Shown here: positions 9,174 through 17,765 of the stretch, piece after piece | Layout of the letters: each line of letters starts with the position of its first letter | Position numbering within the stretch: position 1 is the first letter of the stretch | DNA from: Weissella cibaria KACC 11862 | GTDB taxonomy: Bacteria; Bacillota; Bacilli; Lactobacillales; Lactobacillaceae | Direction of reading: 5' to 3' | DNA: 64,000 nucleotides | Assembly (NCBI RefSeq): GCF_000193635.1 | Contig: NZ_AEKT01000020.1 | Coordinates: forward strand, 1-64,000 | Made by a program: the position numbers and the translations under genes | The notes under the pieces: generated by a model | Seen by the model: only the letters and a program-made list of their open reading frames with translations | Told to the model about the DNA's origin: nothing | Databases searched by the model: none

Positions 9174-9211
9174 AAAAACGGCATGCCTTAAAAAACTGAC
9201 ATGCCGTTTTT
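9174..9211. terminator. Terminator after the metalloprotease gene
   Basis: AAAAACGGCATG and CATGCCGTTTTT are perfect inverted arms with T runs on both strands. It ends the metalloprotease transcript and insulates the exporter operon. Confidence 0.9.
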
Positions 9212-9246
9212 ATTTCTTTTTATCAACCTGATCGATGTATCAATCT

Positions 9247-10212
9247 TTAACGATCAATATGTTGCCGTTGAAAGCGCGCAATAGCGGCTGTCACACCCGC
9301 AACAGCCGCAACCATTACTGCGACCACTTCAACTACCGTTTGTTTTACGACAGCTGTTGTATCTGCTACCGTTTGACGCAATGTTGTTGTCTTGCTCTCA
9401 GAAGCCAATGTCTTCGCTGTAATGCGTTCTGGTGTCGAGACAGATGATTGACTACTTTGACTTGAACTTGCCTCAGAGACGCTTGTCGCACGACTCAATG
9501 ACGTTGCCGCAGCGGACACTACCGCCTTACTTGTTGCCGTTGACTCAGTAGCGACGGTCATTGCAGATGACGCACGGTTCTTAGTCGATGACATCGCCCG
9601 GTCACTTGTTATTGCCGATGATACGGGTGCACTAACCGACGCTGATTCTGTTACCGCCGAACTTTCTGCGACGGATGTAGACTGCGGTGCATCAAATGCT
9701 GCATTATCAATTTCACATCCGTGTGATGCCAAATCTGCCTTTAAGGCTTCATAATCATGCGCTTGACCACCCAACTGGCCGCCCGCTGGGGCCATCAAGG
9801 TTGAATTTGAATCATGATTCAACCCTAACGAATGCCCCATTTCATGGGTAATAACCGTTTGTAAATCAACCCCTTGCGTCGCAATTCGAGCTGGATAAAC
9901 ATCTGTAATCCCATCAGGCGCATATGTTAACGCAACGTTTGGATCGGAATCCCCTGTTGCCGTCTCTTGTTTTTCAACTTTAACAGTCGCCGCAGCTGGA
10001 TCGCTTGTAACCTGAACAACAGTTGCGCCAGCTAAACTATTCCAATAGGCAGCCGCTTGAGCTGTTTGCGCGGGGTAATCGGCAGAATAGGCCACTACTT
10101 CGCCTTGTGAATCTAAATTACTGTACTCCCAAGTCACAGCGTGCACAGACTGCCCAAACGGCAGTGAAGCCACTGTCAGTGACGTTGCAAGTACAACTTT
10201 AATGAATCGCAT
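9247..10212 (-). CDS. Exported matrixin-type zinc metalloprotease with Ser-rich stalk
   Basis: Protein of 321 residues. Residues 1-25 are a signal peptide ending SVHA. The zinc site HEMGHSLGLNH is complete (His123, Glu124, His127, His133) and the metzincin Met-turn STLMAP follows at Met140, so this is a matrixin-family (M10-like) catalytic domain of about residues 26-160. Residues 170-280 are rich in Ser, Thr and Ala and probably form an extended, perhaps glycosylated stalk. A hydrophobic stretch at about 290-313 followed by RFQRQHIDR looks like a C-terminal membrane anchor; there is no LPXTG. The substrate is unknown. A near-perfect cre site at 10286-10299 suggests carbon catabolite control. 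Confidence 0.85.
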   Translation of the reverse strand: MRFIKVVLATSLTVASLPFGQSVHAVTWEYSNLDSQGEVVAYSADYPAQTAQAAAYWNSLAGATVVQVTSDPAAATVKVEKQETATGDSDPNVALTYAPDGITDVYPARIATQGVDLQTVITHEMGHSLGLNHDSNSTLMAPAGGQLGGQAHDYEALKADLASHGCEIDNAAFDAPQSTSVAESSAVTESASVSAPVSSAITSDRAMSSTKNRASSAMTVATESTATSKAVVSAAATSLSRATSVSEASSSQSSQSSVSTPERITAKTLASESKTTTLRQTVADTTAVVKQTVVEVVAVMVAAVAGVTAAIARFQRQHIDR

Positions 10213-10285
10213 TGTTTTTCTCTCCTTGAAAACTCAGCATCTATCATATTACTTTTGTTTTGTAAGGAGAAAGCGAATCGTTTTA

Positions 10286-10299
10286 TGTAATCGCTTACG
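10286..10299. promoter_or_regulatory. Candidate CcpA cre site upstream of the metalloprotease gene
   Basis: TGTAATCGCTTACG matches the cre consensus TGWAANCGNTNWCA at every position but the last. It is about 75 bases before the start codon. Confidence 0.5.
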
Positions 10300-10327
10300 A
10301 TATATAAGTGTAATTTTGTCACAAAAA

Positions 10328-10354
10328 AGACACTTAACCTAAAGCTAAGTGTCT
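10328..10354 (-). terminator. Terminator after cfa
   Basis: AGACACTTA and TAAGTGTCT pair with a 9-base loop; on the minus strand a T6 run follows. Confidence 0.85.
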
Positions 10355-10371
10355 CTTGTTAAATCATATTA

Positions 10372-11565
10372 TTAAGCTTCTCGCGCTGTCATGAATGCAC
10401 GCGTCATTGGCAACCCTTGCCCTGCAGGTCCCTTTGTCATCAAGAATTGAATAACGTCAATGTTACCCGCTTCAAATGACGCCGCACTACCTTGCAAATA
10501 CAAGTCCCATGCCCGAGCAAATGGCTCACCATGCTCAGCAATCGTCTCGTCATACACGTTGTGGTAATTTGCCGTCCACGCTTCCAACGTCTTTTGGTAG
10601 TGGCGTCGCAATGGCTCAATATCATCCATTTGCAAACCAGCTTCCATAATGTGTGTCACATTTTCAGCAATGTTTGGAATATAACCACCTGGGAAGATAT
10701 ACTTTTGGATAAACGGATCGACACCAGCACCATAGTGTTGTCCTGTGATACCGTGAATCAATGCACGTCCATTAGGCACTAGGTACTCAGCAACCTTCTT
10801 AAAGTACTCACCAAGGTTCTCTTTTCCAACGTGCTCAAACATACCGACTGATGTAATGTAGTCAAATTGCATATCCTTGATATCACGGTAATCCATCAAC
10901 ATGACGTGCACCTTATCTTCAAGACCCAATTCCTTAACACGCTCTTGCGTTAGGGCATATTGCTCTTCAGACAAAGTCACACCATAGGCATCTAAGCCAT
11001 ACTCTTGGGCGGCCGTAATAATCAACGTTCCCCACCCTGAACCGATATCCAATAACTTCTTACCAGGTTCAGCATGCAACTTATCCAAGATGTGGTGCAC
11101 CTTGGCAACTTGCGCTTCTTCAAGCGTCATATCATCACGCGCCCAATAAGCAGCTGAATAGGTCATCGTCTTGTCTAGCCACTTATTGTAGAAATCATTT
11201 CCGATATCATAGTGACTATGAATATCTTCCTTAGATGATTGCTTATCGTGGCCGTGCATCATCTTCGTCAAAGTTCCCTTAAACCCACTTTGGTTCGTTA
11301 GAAAACTACCTGACTTACGATAAGCCGACGCAATCAATTCTTGAATACTACCTTCAATTTCAATGTCACGACTCATATAAGCCTCAGACAAAGTCAACGT
11401 TGGCATTTTAGCCAGCGTCTTCATATCCAATTTTTTATTTAACTTAATGTGGACCTTTGGAAGGCCCTCGCCATAGTTTTCAGTCTTGCCATCCCAGTAT
11501 GTCACCATAACTGGCATGTCAAAGGCATTTGCTAAAAGCTTACTTAAAACAGTTTTTTCTAACAT
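10372..11565 (-). CDS. cfa: Cyclopropane-fatty-acyl-phospholipid synthase
   Basis: SAM-dependent methyltransferase of 397 residues that adds a methylene across double bonds of membrane unsaturated fatty acids, giving cyclopropane (lactobacillic) acids and acid or freeze tolerance. The SAM motif [11 protein letters not shown] lies near residue 165, with the family features HYDIGNDFY and MTYSAAYW just before it and GMFEHVG after it. The ATG at 11565 (MLEKTVLSK) follows GAGGTG at a suitable distance and is preferred to the upstream in-frame start at 11583. It is a single-gene unit with its own terminator. Confidence 0.94.
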   Translation of the reverse strand: MLEKTVLSKLLANAFDMPVMVTYWDGKTENYGEGLPKVHIKLNKKLDMKTLAKMPTLTLSEAYMSRDIEIEGSIQELIASAYRKSGSFLTNQSGFKGTLTKMMHGHDKQSSKEDIHSHYDIGNDFYNKWLDKTMTYSAAYWARDDMTLEEAQVAKVHHILDKLHAEPGKKLLDIGSGWGTLIITAAQEYGLDAYGVTLSEEQYALTQERVKELGLEDKVHVMLMDYRDIKDMQFDYITSVGMFEHVGKENLGEYFKKVAEYLVPNGRALIHGITGQHYGAGVDPFIQKYIFPGGYIPNIAENVTHIMEAGLQMDDIEPLRRHYQKTLEAWTANYHNVYDETIAEHGEPFARAWDLYLQGSAASFEAGNIDVIQFLMTKGPAGQGLPMTRAFMTAREA

Positions 11566-11689
11566 CTCTGCAATACACCTCAACTAAAATTAGATACTAA
11601 CGTCATTCTACTCTTTTATTTCGGAAAACGTATTAATAATGTATTAAATTTTACTTATTTGGCATTAATAGTTAAGGGCATAACTTATA

Positions 11690-12058
11690 TTAGATGCCCG
11701 ACACTCCAAAGTACAAGCCGTCTGGATTGGCGAAATTAAAGACTTTTTGCAGTCCCATCTCAACTAGTTCCCCTGTCTCAATCCCTAGACTTTGCATTTT
11801 TTCGTACAAAGTCTCAATATCGTCGGAATGCAACATCACTGATGGCACATTATCTGCTACCTCAGGGGAATTTTCTTTAATAAACGTCAAATCAAAAATG
11901 TTAAACGCAAAAGCGCCATCTTCACTAGGCGCCATTTGCACCATTTCTGTCGCTCCCATATCTTGGCGATCACGCTCGACAAAACCCACCGATTGCCAGA
12001 ATTTCGCCTCCCGGTCCACATCCGTCACATATAGCATCACTTCAACATCATTATTCAT
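11690..12058 (-). CDS. VOC (glyoxalase/bleomycin-resistance fold) protein
   Basis: Small cytoplasmic protein of 122 residues with one VOC domain: the start MLYVTDVDREAKFWQSVGF and the end FNFANPDGLYFGVSGI are the typical paired beta-alpha-beta units. Metal-ligand positions are not clear enough to assign glyoxalase I activity, and it could equally be a binding protein. It is separated from the ribosomal protein genes by a terminator. Confidence 0.8.
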   Translation of the reverse strand: MNNDVEVMLYVTDVDREAKFWQSVGFVERDRQDMGATEMVQMAPSEDGAFAFNIFDLTFIKENSPEVADNVPSVMLHSDDIETLYEKMQSLGIETGELVEMGLQKVFNFANPDGLYFGVSGI

Positions 12059-12111
12059 CTCTTTAGCCTACCATTCCGATTTTTCTAAATCATACCATAA
12101 TGGCGTAAAAA

Positions 12112-12140
12112 AAAGCATCTACGTCAAACGTAGATGCTTT
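12112..12140. terminator. Terminator after rpsN
   Basis: AAAGCATCTACGT and ACGTAGATGCTTT are perfect arms with a CAA loop; T-rich tail on the minus strand. Confidence 0.9.
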
Positions 12141-12166
12141 CTTTAAGACTTAAGGTAAAATGCAGA

Positions 12167-12436
12167 TTACCAAGAAGCCTTCTTAACACCAGGGATCAAG
12201 CCCTTGTGTGCCAATTGACGGAAGTTCAAACGTGACATTCCGAACTCGCGCATGTAAGCGTGAGGACGTCCATCAATCTTATCACGGTTGTGCATACGTA
12301 CAGGTGAGGCGTTGCGAGGCAACTTTGACAAACCTACGTAGTCACCAGCAGCCTTCAAGGCAGCACGCTTCTCAGCGTACTTCTCGACAGTTGCTTCAAT
12401 CTTCTTAGCCTTAGCGATCTTTGACTTCTTAGCCAT
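12167..12436 (-). CDS. rpsN: 30S ribosomal protein S14, zinc-independent form
   Basis: 89-residue S14 of the longer type. It ends [25 protein letters not shown], the conserved S14 tail. There are no cysteines, so the CxxC..CxxC zinc ribbon of the short 61-residue form is absent. In Firmicutes such C-minus copies (RpsN2/RpsN.2) are usually second genes that replace the zinc form under zinc limitation. It starts 2 bases after the L33 stop codon, so the two are translated together. Confidence 0.94.
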   Translation of the reverse strand: MAKKSKIAKAKKIEATVEKYAEKRAALKAAGDYVGLSKLPRNASPVRMHNRDKIDGRPHAYMREFGMSRLNFRQLAHKGLIPGVKKASW

Positions 12437-12438
12437 GA

Positions 12439-12588
12439 TTACTTAACCTCCTTGAACACAGTAACACGACGCAACTTTGGAGAGTACTTCTTCAACTCCA
12501 AGCGGTCTGGTGTGTTACGACGGTTCTTAGAAGTTAGGTAGATACGCTCACCAGTTTCGGCGGCTTCTAACAAAATGTTAATGCGCAT
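12439..12588 (-). CDS. rpmG: 50S ribosomal protein L33, cysteine-free form
   Basis: 49-residue L33: [20 protein letters not shown] followed by the basic C-terminal half [16 protein letters not shown]. It has no CxxC pairs, so it is the zinc-independent type. The ATG at 12588 lies 8 bases after GGAG; the ATG two codons earlier is too close to that site. It is the first gene of an rpmG-rpsN operon and has a structured leader at 12614-12670. Confidence 0.92.
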   Translation of the reverse strand: MRINILLEAAETGERIYLTSKNRRNTPDRLELKKYSPKLRRVTVFKEVK

Positions 12589-12613
12589 TAACATAACTCC
12601 TTGAATTTAATTT

Positions 12614-12670
12614 GTGAGGTGCCCCTCACCACTAATTTGAACGACAGGATTAGCTGCATTGGGCTAATCC
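12614..12670 (-). promoter_or_regulatory. Two stem-loops in the rpmG-rpsN leader
   Basis: GTGAGG/CCTCAC (12614-12629) and GGATTAGC/GCTAATCC (12647-12670) are perfect inverted repeats within the 90 bases before the L33 start. No T run follows either, so they look like leader RNA structure or autoregulatory elements, not terminators. I saw no clear Zur box (consensus with TAATNATTA) here. Beyond, 12671-12830 is AT-rich with no ORF. Confidence 0.5.
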
Positions 12671-12830
12671 CCAAGCTTGCGCCGTTACAATATAGCTAGT
12701 AAATTACAAATAATTATATTACACAGTTTGTTCGCAAATATCAAGTGTTTTGACCAAAAAAGTGACAAGTAATTTTACTTGACGCATTTTTAGTCGCCCA
12801 ACAAACGTTAAATAAATCCACAGGATACTT

Positions 12831-12876
12831 AAAAAGCCACCAATCCTCAGCTCTTGAATCAGGATTGGTGGCTTTT
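12831..12876. terminator. Terminator after the Fe-S biogenesis-like gene
   Basis: AAAAGCCACCAATCCT and AGGATTGGTGGCTTTT pair over 16 bases. Confidence 0.9.
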
Positions 12877-12886
12877 ATGAGTTTAA

Positions 12887-13255
12887 TTAATCTGTCACAG
12901 TAGCTGTTTCGTCACGAATCTCAGGCGTATCATCAATGACACCTGAATCTCCGCGCAACACAACCCCGCCAAACTTCTTAACATCCAAAACCATGTTAGG
13001 AATCATGTAGTCCTTTGAGTAACCCTTGATTGGCAATGGTCCGATGTTTGAATCGATTGTTTCGTCGAACCATGGTAACAAAGGTTGGTCCTCACGAATA
13101 ATGGCAAACACGAATGAAACTTGCATGGCAACCTCACCGTGGTGTGAATATGGTGACACACCATCTTCATACATCATCACCAAACGGCGACCAGGCTCGG
13201 CCTTCAAAATAGGGTTAATCTTCTCCAATGCAGCATCAGTAATTGTCAAATACAT
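12887..13255 (-). CDS. Iron-sulfur cluster biosynthesis family protein (HesB/IscA fold, cysteine-poor)
   Basis: Cytoplasmic protein of 122 residues resembling the Fe-S_biosyn family of LAB: it begins MYLTITDAALEKINPIL and continues with a beta-rich core. Unlike true A-type carriers it has no cysteine, so it cannot hold a cluster by the usual Cys ligands and its role is unclear. The ATG at 13255 follows GAAGGAGGAAG; the open frame to 13375 is extension only. Confidence 0.75.
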   Translation of the reverse strand: MYLTITDAALEKINPILKAEPGRRLVMMYEDGVSPYSHHGEVAMQVSFVFAIIREDQPLLPWFDETIDSNIGPLPIKGYSKDYMIPNMVLDVKKFGGVVLRGDSGVIDDTPEIRDETATVTD

Positions 13256-13397
13256 GATTTCTTCCTCCTTCAGATTTTGTCTGAATTCATTCAATTTAAT
13301 TGTTTCATCTCTTTCAACAATTAAAGTATAGCACCCTGAATTTTGAGCGGTTGAAAAAAGGCACACTTCTGTCACGATACCTGATTACCAGAGATCA

Positions 13398-14030
13398 TCA
13401 GTCCGCCAAGCGCATAAAATACCAACTCATTAGGCCAAAACCAGCTGCTAAGACATCAAGTGCTAAGACATCAAAGAACCCTGCCAATGGCCAGCCTAAT
13501 AGTGGCACAACAAATTGCAAGACATGAAACAAACCGAAAAGAATTGTTAGCAACTTCAACCCATTAGCTAAAGAATCCATTTCGCGGCGCACACTAGCAA
13601 TCGCAACGCGCCAGAGCGACCAAATAAGTACAATCACCAAGCCACCAAACACAACATCACGGACAATTACGCCACGTGCTAACACTGCCTCTGTGATCGA
13701 ATTCAACGGCCAAACTAACTGTAAAATCACGGCTGCTAACCAGACAATCAATAATTGTTGCATTGCTGCAGACAACGTTTTGTCTTGCTCATATCGGGCA
13801 AAACGCCACACAGCAACCAAAGTTAATAATATTAATAGCCCCGCCACTAACTCTAACCCGTGAAAGCCACTTGCATACATCGCATCCGGGGCAGTCAGCA
13901 CCGCTAATGGGTATTTCGCTAATTTATACGTGGGCCAAACAAATGTTGCGATAACACTCTCTAACATTAAAATAATCGCGCCAATTAACCCAGCGCCTAA
14001 AACAAATTTTCGTTGCCACCATTGTTGCAT
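13398..14030 (-). CDS. Polytopic membrane protein of unknown function
   Basis: 210 residues with about five or six hydrophobic segments and basic short loops. I do not recognise a family. The start MQQWWQRKF follows AGGTGATAGC. It sits between the Fe-S protein gene and a small membrane protein gene, and appears to be its own unit. Confidence 0.7.
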   Translation of the reverse strand: MQQWWQRKFVLGAGLIGAIILMLESVIATFVWPTYKLAKYPLAVLTAPDAMYASGFHGLELVAGLLILLTLVAVWRFARYEQDKTLSAAMQQLLIVWLAAVILQLVWPLNSITEAVLARGVIVRDVVFGGLVIVLIWSLWRVAIASVRREMDSLANGLKLLTILFGLFHVLQFVVPLLGWPLAGFFDVLALDVLAAGFGLMSWYFMRLAD

Positions 14031-14068
14031 GCTATCACCTCGTTTAAATCAATAGTTCCATTGTACAA

Positions 14069-14103
14069 AAAACGTTCAGATGCGCCTAGCACCTGAACGT
14101 TTT
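14069..14103 (-). terminator. Terminator after the 59-residue membrane protein gene
   Basis: AACGTTCAG/CTGAACGTT arms with a T6 run on the minus strand. Confidence 0.8.
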
Positions 14104-14122
14104 CTTGTCGTCTCATTAAGGT

Positions 14123-14302
14123 TTACTTCATTTTAGTTGTCCGGATTTCTTCAAACTGGCCGTCAAAGACGTTTGTTCGATTGGCTGAGGCCCTCATTTT
14201 ATCAAATGGCGTCACATGATCCGCTTTAACAACAACGCGCTTCAAACGGTGCTTACCGTAAAACCAAAAGCCGATTGCTGCAATTATCAAAATTGTTAGC
14301 AT
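14123..14302 (-). CDS. Small single-span membrane protein, unknown function
   Basis: 59 residues: one N-terminal hydrophobic helix (MLTILIIAAIGFWFY), then a basic stretch KHRLKRVVVK and a polar tail ending IRTTKMK. This predicts an N-terminal anchor with a cytoplasmic tail. The ribosome-binding site GGGGGAC precedes the ATG. It lies upstream of the 210-residue membrane protein gene, with a terminator between them, and downstream of ackA. Confidence 0.7.
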   Translation of the reverse strand: MLTILIIAAIGFWFYGKHRLKRVVVKADHVTPFDKMRASANRTNVFDGQFEEIRTTKMK

Positions 14303-14352
14303 TTAATGTCCCCCTTATTCATATACAAAGTATACCTGGCGAACCTTAAATT

Positions 14353-15546
14353 TTACTTGCCTGCTTGTGCCTTAAGACGTTCAACATCACGGGCAATTTC
14401 TAGTTCTTCATTGGTTGGGACTAACAACACAGTTGCACTTGATTCGGGTGTTGAGATAATACGCTCTACACCACGAACATTGTTTGCTTCCTTATCCATT
14501 TCAATGCCAAGGAACTTTAGACGCGCAATAATATCCTCACGCACATTAGCGGCATTCTCACCGATACCAGCTGTGAAGACAATACCATCAACACCACCCA
14601 TTTCAAATGTGTACTGGCCAAGGTAGCGCACCACACGATTCAAGAACATATCAAGTGCCAACTTTGCGTGTTCATTTGTATCAGCCACTTCTTCTAAGTC
14701 ACGCATGTCTGACGACAACGTCGAAACGCCAAGCAACCCTGACTTATTGTTCAAAATACGCAACATTTCAGCGTTTGAAAGACCCTCACGCTCTTGAATG
14801 TAGTAAATCAAAGATGGGTCAACGTCACCTGAACGCGTCGCCATCATCAAACCAGCCAATGGCGTGAAGCCCATTGAGGTATCAAATGACTTACCATCTT
14901 TAATTGCCGTAATCGATGCCCCAGCACCTAAGTGCAACGTAATCAGCTTTAACTCTGACAATGGCTTGCCCATCATATCAGCTGCGCGTTCAGCGACATA
15001 GCGATGTGAAGTTCCGTGCGCCCCGTACTTACGTGCCCCATACTTCGTGTAGTACTCGTATGGCAATGGGTACAAATAGTTTTCACGAGGCAACGTCTGG
15101 TGGAATGCCGTATCAAACACCGCGACTGAAACCGCGTCGGGCAAGAGTTCTTGGAACACTTCAATTCCCGTCGCATTCGCTGGATTATGCAACGGTGCAT
15201 AATCAGCCAAACGATGAATCTTATGGAGTACCTCATCGTCAACAATCACTGATTTGTTGAACCATTCACCACCTGCCACAACACGGTGACCGACACCGGT
15301 GATTTCGCTCTTATCTGCGACATTTTGTGTGCGGAACTGTTCCAGCATCTCTTCAATAGCTGCTTTGTGATCGGCAATATCGCGCACAATTTCAGTTTTT
15401 TCCCCATTAAACTTCATTGTAAAGACACTCTCAGGCAAGCCAATTCGTTCAACTTGTCCCTTCGCGATGACCGTTTCGGCCGGCATATCTAGTAGTTGAA
15501 ACTTCAATGAAGAAGATCCCGCGTTAATTGCCAATGTTTTTGCCAT
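14353..15546 (-). CDS. ackA: Acetate kinase
   Basis: Makes ATP and acetate from acetyl phosphate, the ATP-yielding end of the phosphoketolase pathway in heterofermenters. Length 397 residues, normal. Signatures seen: NAGSSSLKF at residues 7-15, the GVGHRVVAGGEWF segment, VFDTAFHQTLP, HLGAGAS, GFTPLAGLMMATRSGDVDP and FTAGIGENA near residue 325. A consensus cre site lies 60 bases upstream of the start, as in other LAB and Bacillus where CcpA activates ackA. Confidence 0.97.
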   Translation of the reverse strand: MAKTLAINAGSSSLKFQLLDMPAETVIAKGQVERIGLPESVFTMKFNGEKTEIVRDIADHKAAIEEMLEQFRTQNVADKSEITGVGHRVVAGGEWFNKSVIVDDEVLHKIHRLADYAPLHNPANATGIEVFQELLPDAVSVAVFDTAFHQTLPRENYLYPLPYEYYTKYGARKYGAHGTSHRYVAERAADMMGKPLSELKLITLHLGAGASITAIKDGKSFDTSMGFTPLAGLMMATRSGDVDPSLIYYIQEREGLSNAEMLRILNNKSGLLGVSTLSSDMRDLEEVADTNEHAKLALDMFLNRVVRYLGQYTFEMGGVDGIVFTAGIGENAANVREDIIARLKFLGIEMDKEANNVRGVERIISTPESSATVLLVPTNEELEIARDVERLKAQAGK

Positions 15547-15605
15547 ATTTCATGTGCTCCCTGTTTGCAATGGATATCATCCAATTTATTGGACTAATTA
15601 TAACA

Positions 15606-15619
15606 TGTAAGCGTTATCA
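15606..15619. promoter_or_regulatory. CcpA cre site upstream of ackA
   Basis: TGTAAGCGTTATCA matches all defined positions of the cre consensus TGWAANCGNTNWCA. Its place upstream of the acetate kinase gene fits known CcpA control of ackA. Confidence 0.75.
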
Positions 15620-15660
15620 TGACTAGTCCATTCCAGAAGATGCTGAAGGATTGACAATCA

Positions 15661-15701
15661 AAAAAAGCCAGGCAGGCCATTAATAGGCATACCCGACTTT
15701 T
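15661..15701 (-). terminator. Terminator after pepT
   Basis: Imperfect stem (minus-strand AAAGTCGGG with CCTGGCTTT, wobble pairs) ending in T7. Confidence 0.6.
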
Positions 15702-15713
15702 AATCAACATTGA

Positions 15714-16946
15714 TTACTTGTTATTCAATTCAATAATCTTCAAAATTGTGTCAACCGCTTGGTTCATCACCTTTGTTGACACATATTCATAACGACCGTG
15801 CATGTTCTCACCACCAGCAAACAAGTTTGGTGTAGGCAAGCCCAAGAACGTAATCTTTGAACCATCCGTACCACCACGAACTGGCTCAATAACTGGCTTA
15901 ATATCCAATGCCTTCATGGCGGCTTCAGCCAAATCTACCGGCGTCATATCATCCTTAAGAATCTCACCCATATTGTAGTATTGGTCATTCATCTCAAGCT
16001 TAATACGCTCAAGACCGAACTCACCATTCATCTTTTCGACGATATCACGCAAAATTTGCTTACGTTGCTCAAAAATAACGCGATCGTGATCACGAATGAT
16101 GTAAGCCATTTCAGCTTCTTCTGGCGTACCAGTCAACTTCAAGATGTGGAAGAACCCTTGACGACCTTCTGTCAATTCAGGACGGTCTCCGACTGGCAAA
16201 GCTGCGTGCAAATCCATGGCAACTTGCAACGCATTGACCATCGTGTCCTTGGCTGAACCAGGGTGTACGTTACGACCTTGAATCTTGATTGTTGCTGCAG
16301 CAGCTGAGAAAGTTTCCCATTCCAACTCGCCCAATGGACCACCATCGACCGTGTAAGCAAAATCAGCACCGAATTCAGCCACGTGGAAGTTATCGGCACC
16401 AATACCAATTTCCTCGTCTGGGCCAAAGCCGAACACAACCTTACCATGCTTGATATCAGGGTTAGCAATCAAGTATTCGGCTGCTGACACAATTTCAGCA
16501 ACCCCAGACTTATCGTCCGCACCCAACAAAGTCGTCCCATCAGACGTAATCAACGTGTGACCCGCATACTTCTTCAATGATGGGAAATCAGCTGGTGACA
16601 ACGTGTACTCTTCGTTCAACTTGATATCTGATTGACCATCATAGTTTTCAACGAATTGTGGGTTAACGTTTTCTGAGTTGAAGTCAGCCGTATCAACGTG
16701 AGAAATAAACCCAATCGTTGGCACATCAGCATCTGTGTTCGCTGCTAATTCAGCAAATACATAACCGTCAGCCATAGTACGAACGTTTTCTAGTCCCAAG
16801 TCCTTTAGTTCTGTTGCCAAATCAGCCAAAAAAGCAACTTCCTTTGGATCTGATGGCACCGTCGTCGACTCTTCGTTTGAACGCGTGTTGACCTTTGCGT
16901 AACGCACAAAACGGTCAATTAAGTTTGGATATACTGTTTCTGTCAT
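15714..16946 (-). CDS. pepT: Peptidase T (tripeptide aminopeptidase)
   Basis: Cytoplasmic M20 zinc peptidase of 410 residues that removes the N-terminal residue of tripeptides. Metal and catalytic motifs: [10 protein letters not shown] near residue 80, [14 protein letters not shown] near 140, GFGPDEEIG near 173, and [17 protein letters not shown] near the C terminus. Its role is use of peptides taken up by this amino-acid-requiring organism. Confidence 0.96.
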   Translation of the reverse strand: MTETVYPNLIDRFVRYAKVNTRSNEESTTVPSDPKEVAFLADLATELKDLGLENVRTMADGYVFAELAANTDADVPTIGFISHVDTADFNSENVNPQFVENYDGQSDIKLNEEYTLSPADFPSLKKYAGHTLITSDGTTLLGADDKSGVAEIVSAAEYLIANPDIKHGKVVFGFGPDEEIGIGADNFHVAEFGADFAYTVDGGPLGELEWETFSAAAATIKIQGRNVHPGSAKDTMVNALQVAMDLHAALPVGDRPELTEGRQGFFHILKLTGTPEEAEMAYIIRDHDRVIFEQRKQILRDIVEKMNGEFGLERIKLEMNDQYYNMGEILKDDMTPVDLAEAAMKALDIKPVIEPVRGGTDGSKITFLGLPTPNLFAGGENMHGRYEYVSTKVMNQAVDTILKIIELNNK

Positions 16947-16967
16947 GTCTATTACCTCTTATCTATA

Positions 16968-17765
16968 TTAAATATATGTGTAAGGATCGGTGTTCTGCGC
17001 TGAGGCAAAGACATCGGTCAGTTGCCAACCATTTTCTGTTTGCCAAGTTTTCACTAGGTCGACTAACCTGTCCTTGGCAATGGCCTCCATGTGATGATCT
17101 GGATCAATCACGACAAAATCATCAGCCAATACATCGTGAGCGGTATGGTAGTAAAAATCTGCTGTCACATAGGCATCAGCCCCCGCTGCCAATGCTGCCG
17201 GATATTCGCTACCCCCATCGCCACCAAGGACAGCAATACGCTTCAACTGGCGGTTCATATCATTGGCGATAACGCGAACATGGGCTACTTGGAATAAGTC
17301 ACGCACAAAGGTTGCATAATCTGCGACCGTTTGTGGTGTTGCCAGCTCACCAATTCGTCCGAGACCCGTTTGGCCATCTGGATTTGGAATGAGGGGCTTA
17401 ACCTGTTCCAGTTGCAAGGCACTGGCCAGCCAATCATTCATACCACCTGCCGCTGCATCTAAATTTGTATGCGCCGCATAAACGACAATGTCATGCTTAA
17501 TCAAATCAGCATACATCCGATTCTGCGGTACTGACAAATCTAAATTCTTCGCCGGGCGGAAAATCATTGGGTGATGGGCAAAAATGAAATCAACGTGCTT
17601 TTCAATCGCTTCTTGCACGACTTCTGGTCGGACGTCCAATGCGGTCATCACCGTCTGAATTTCTTGCTCTGGATCGCCGAGTTGCAACCCGATTGGATCG
17701 CGTTCCCAAGCTAATTCGCGGGGAGCATAAGCTTCAATTCGTGCAATTAATTCTTTTGCCTTCAT
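16968..17765 (-). CDS. Nif3-like dinuclear metal centre hexameric protein
   Basis: YqfO/Nif3 family protein of 265 residues. Metal-binding motifs are HVDFIFAHHPMIFRP (near residue 60), AAHTNLDAAAGGMND (near 100), and near the C terminus DPDHHMEAIAK, which replaces the common DxGHxxSE but keeps His and Glu. The function of this family is not settled; it is annotated as GTP cyclohydrolase I type 2. Its ATG overlaps the stop of trmK by 4 bases, the usual trmK-yqfO pair of Firmicutes. Confidence 0.9.
   Translation of the reverse strand: MKAKELIARIEAYAPRELAWERDPIGLQLGDPEQEIQTVMTALDVRPEVVQEAIEKHVDFIFAHHPMIFRPAKNLDLSVPQNRMYADLIKHDIVVYAAHTNLDAAAGGMNDWLASALQLEQVKPLIPNPDGQTGLGRIGELATPQTVADYATFVRDLFQVAHVRVIANDMNRQLKRIAVLGGDGGSEYPAALAAGADAYVTADFYYHTAHDVLADDFVVIDPDHHMEAIAKDRLVDLVKTWQTENGWQLTDVFASAQNTDPYTYI

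Noticed and set aside
12589-12886. Zur box upstream of the zinc-independent ribosomal genes
   Set aside because: TTACAAATAATTATATTAC is AT-rich and only loosely symmetric; it does not match the Firmicute Zur consensus well enough.
14306-15492. Several plus-strand ORFs inside ackA
   Set aside because: Antisense frames with no ribosome-binding site inside a strongly conserved gene.
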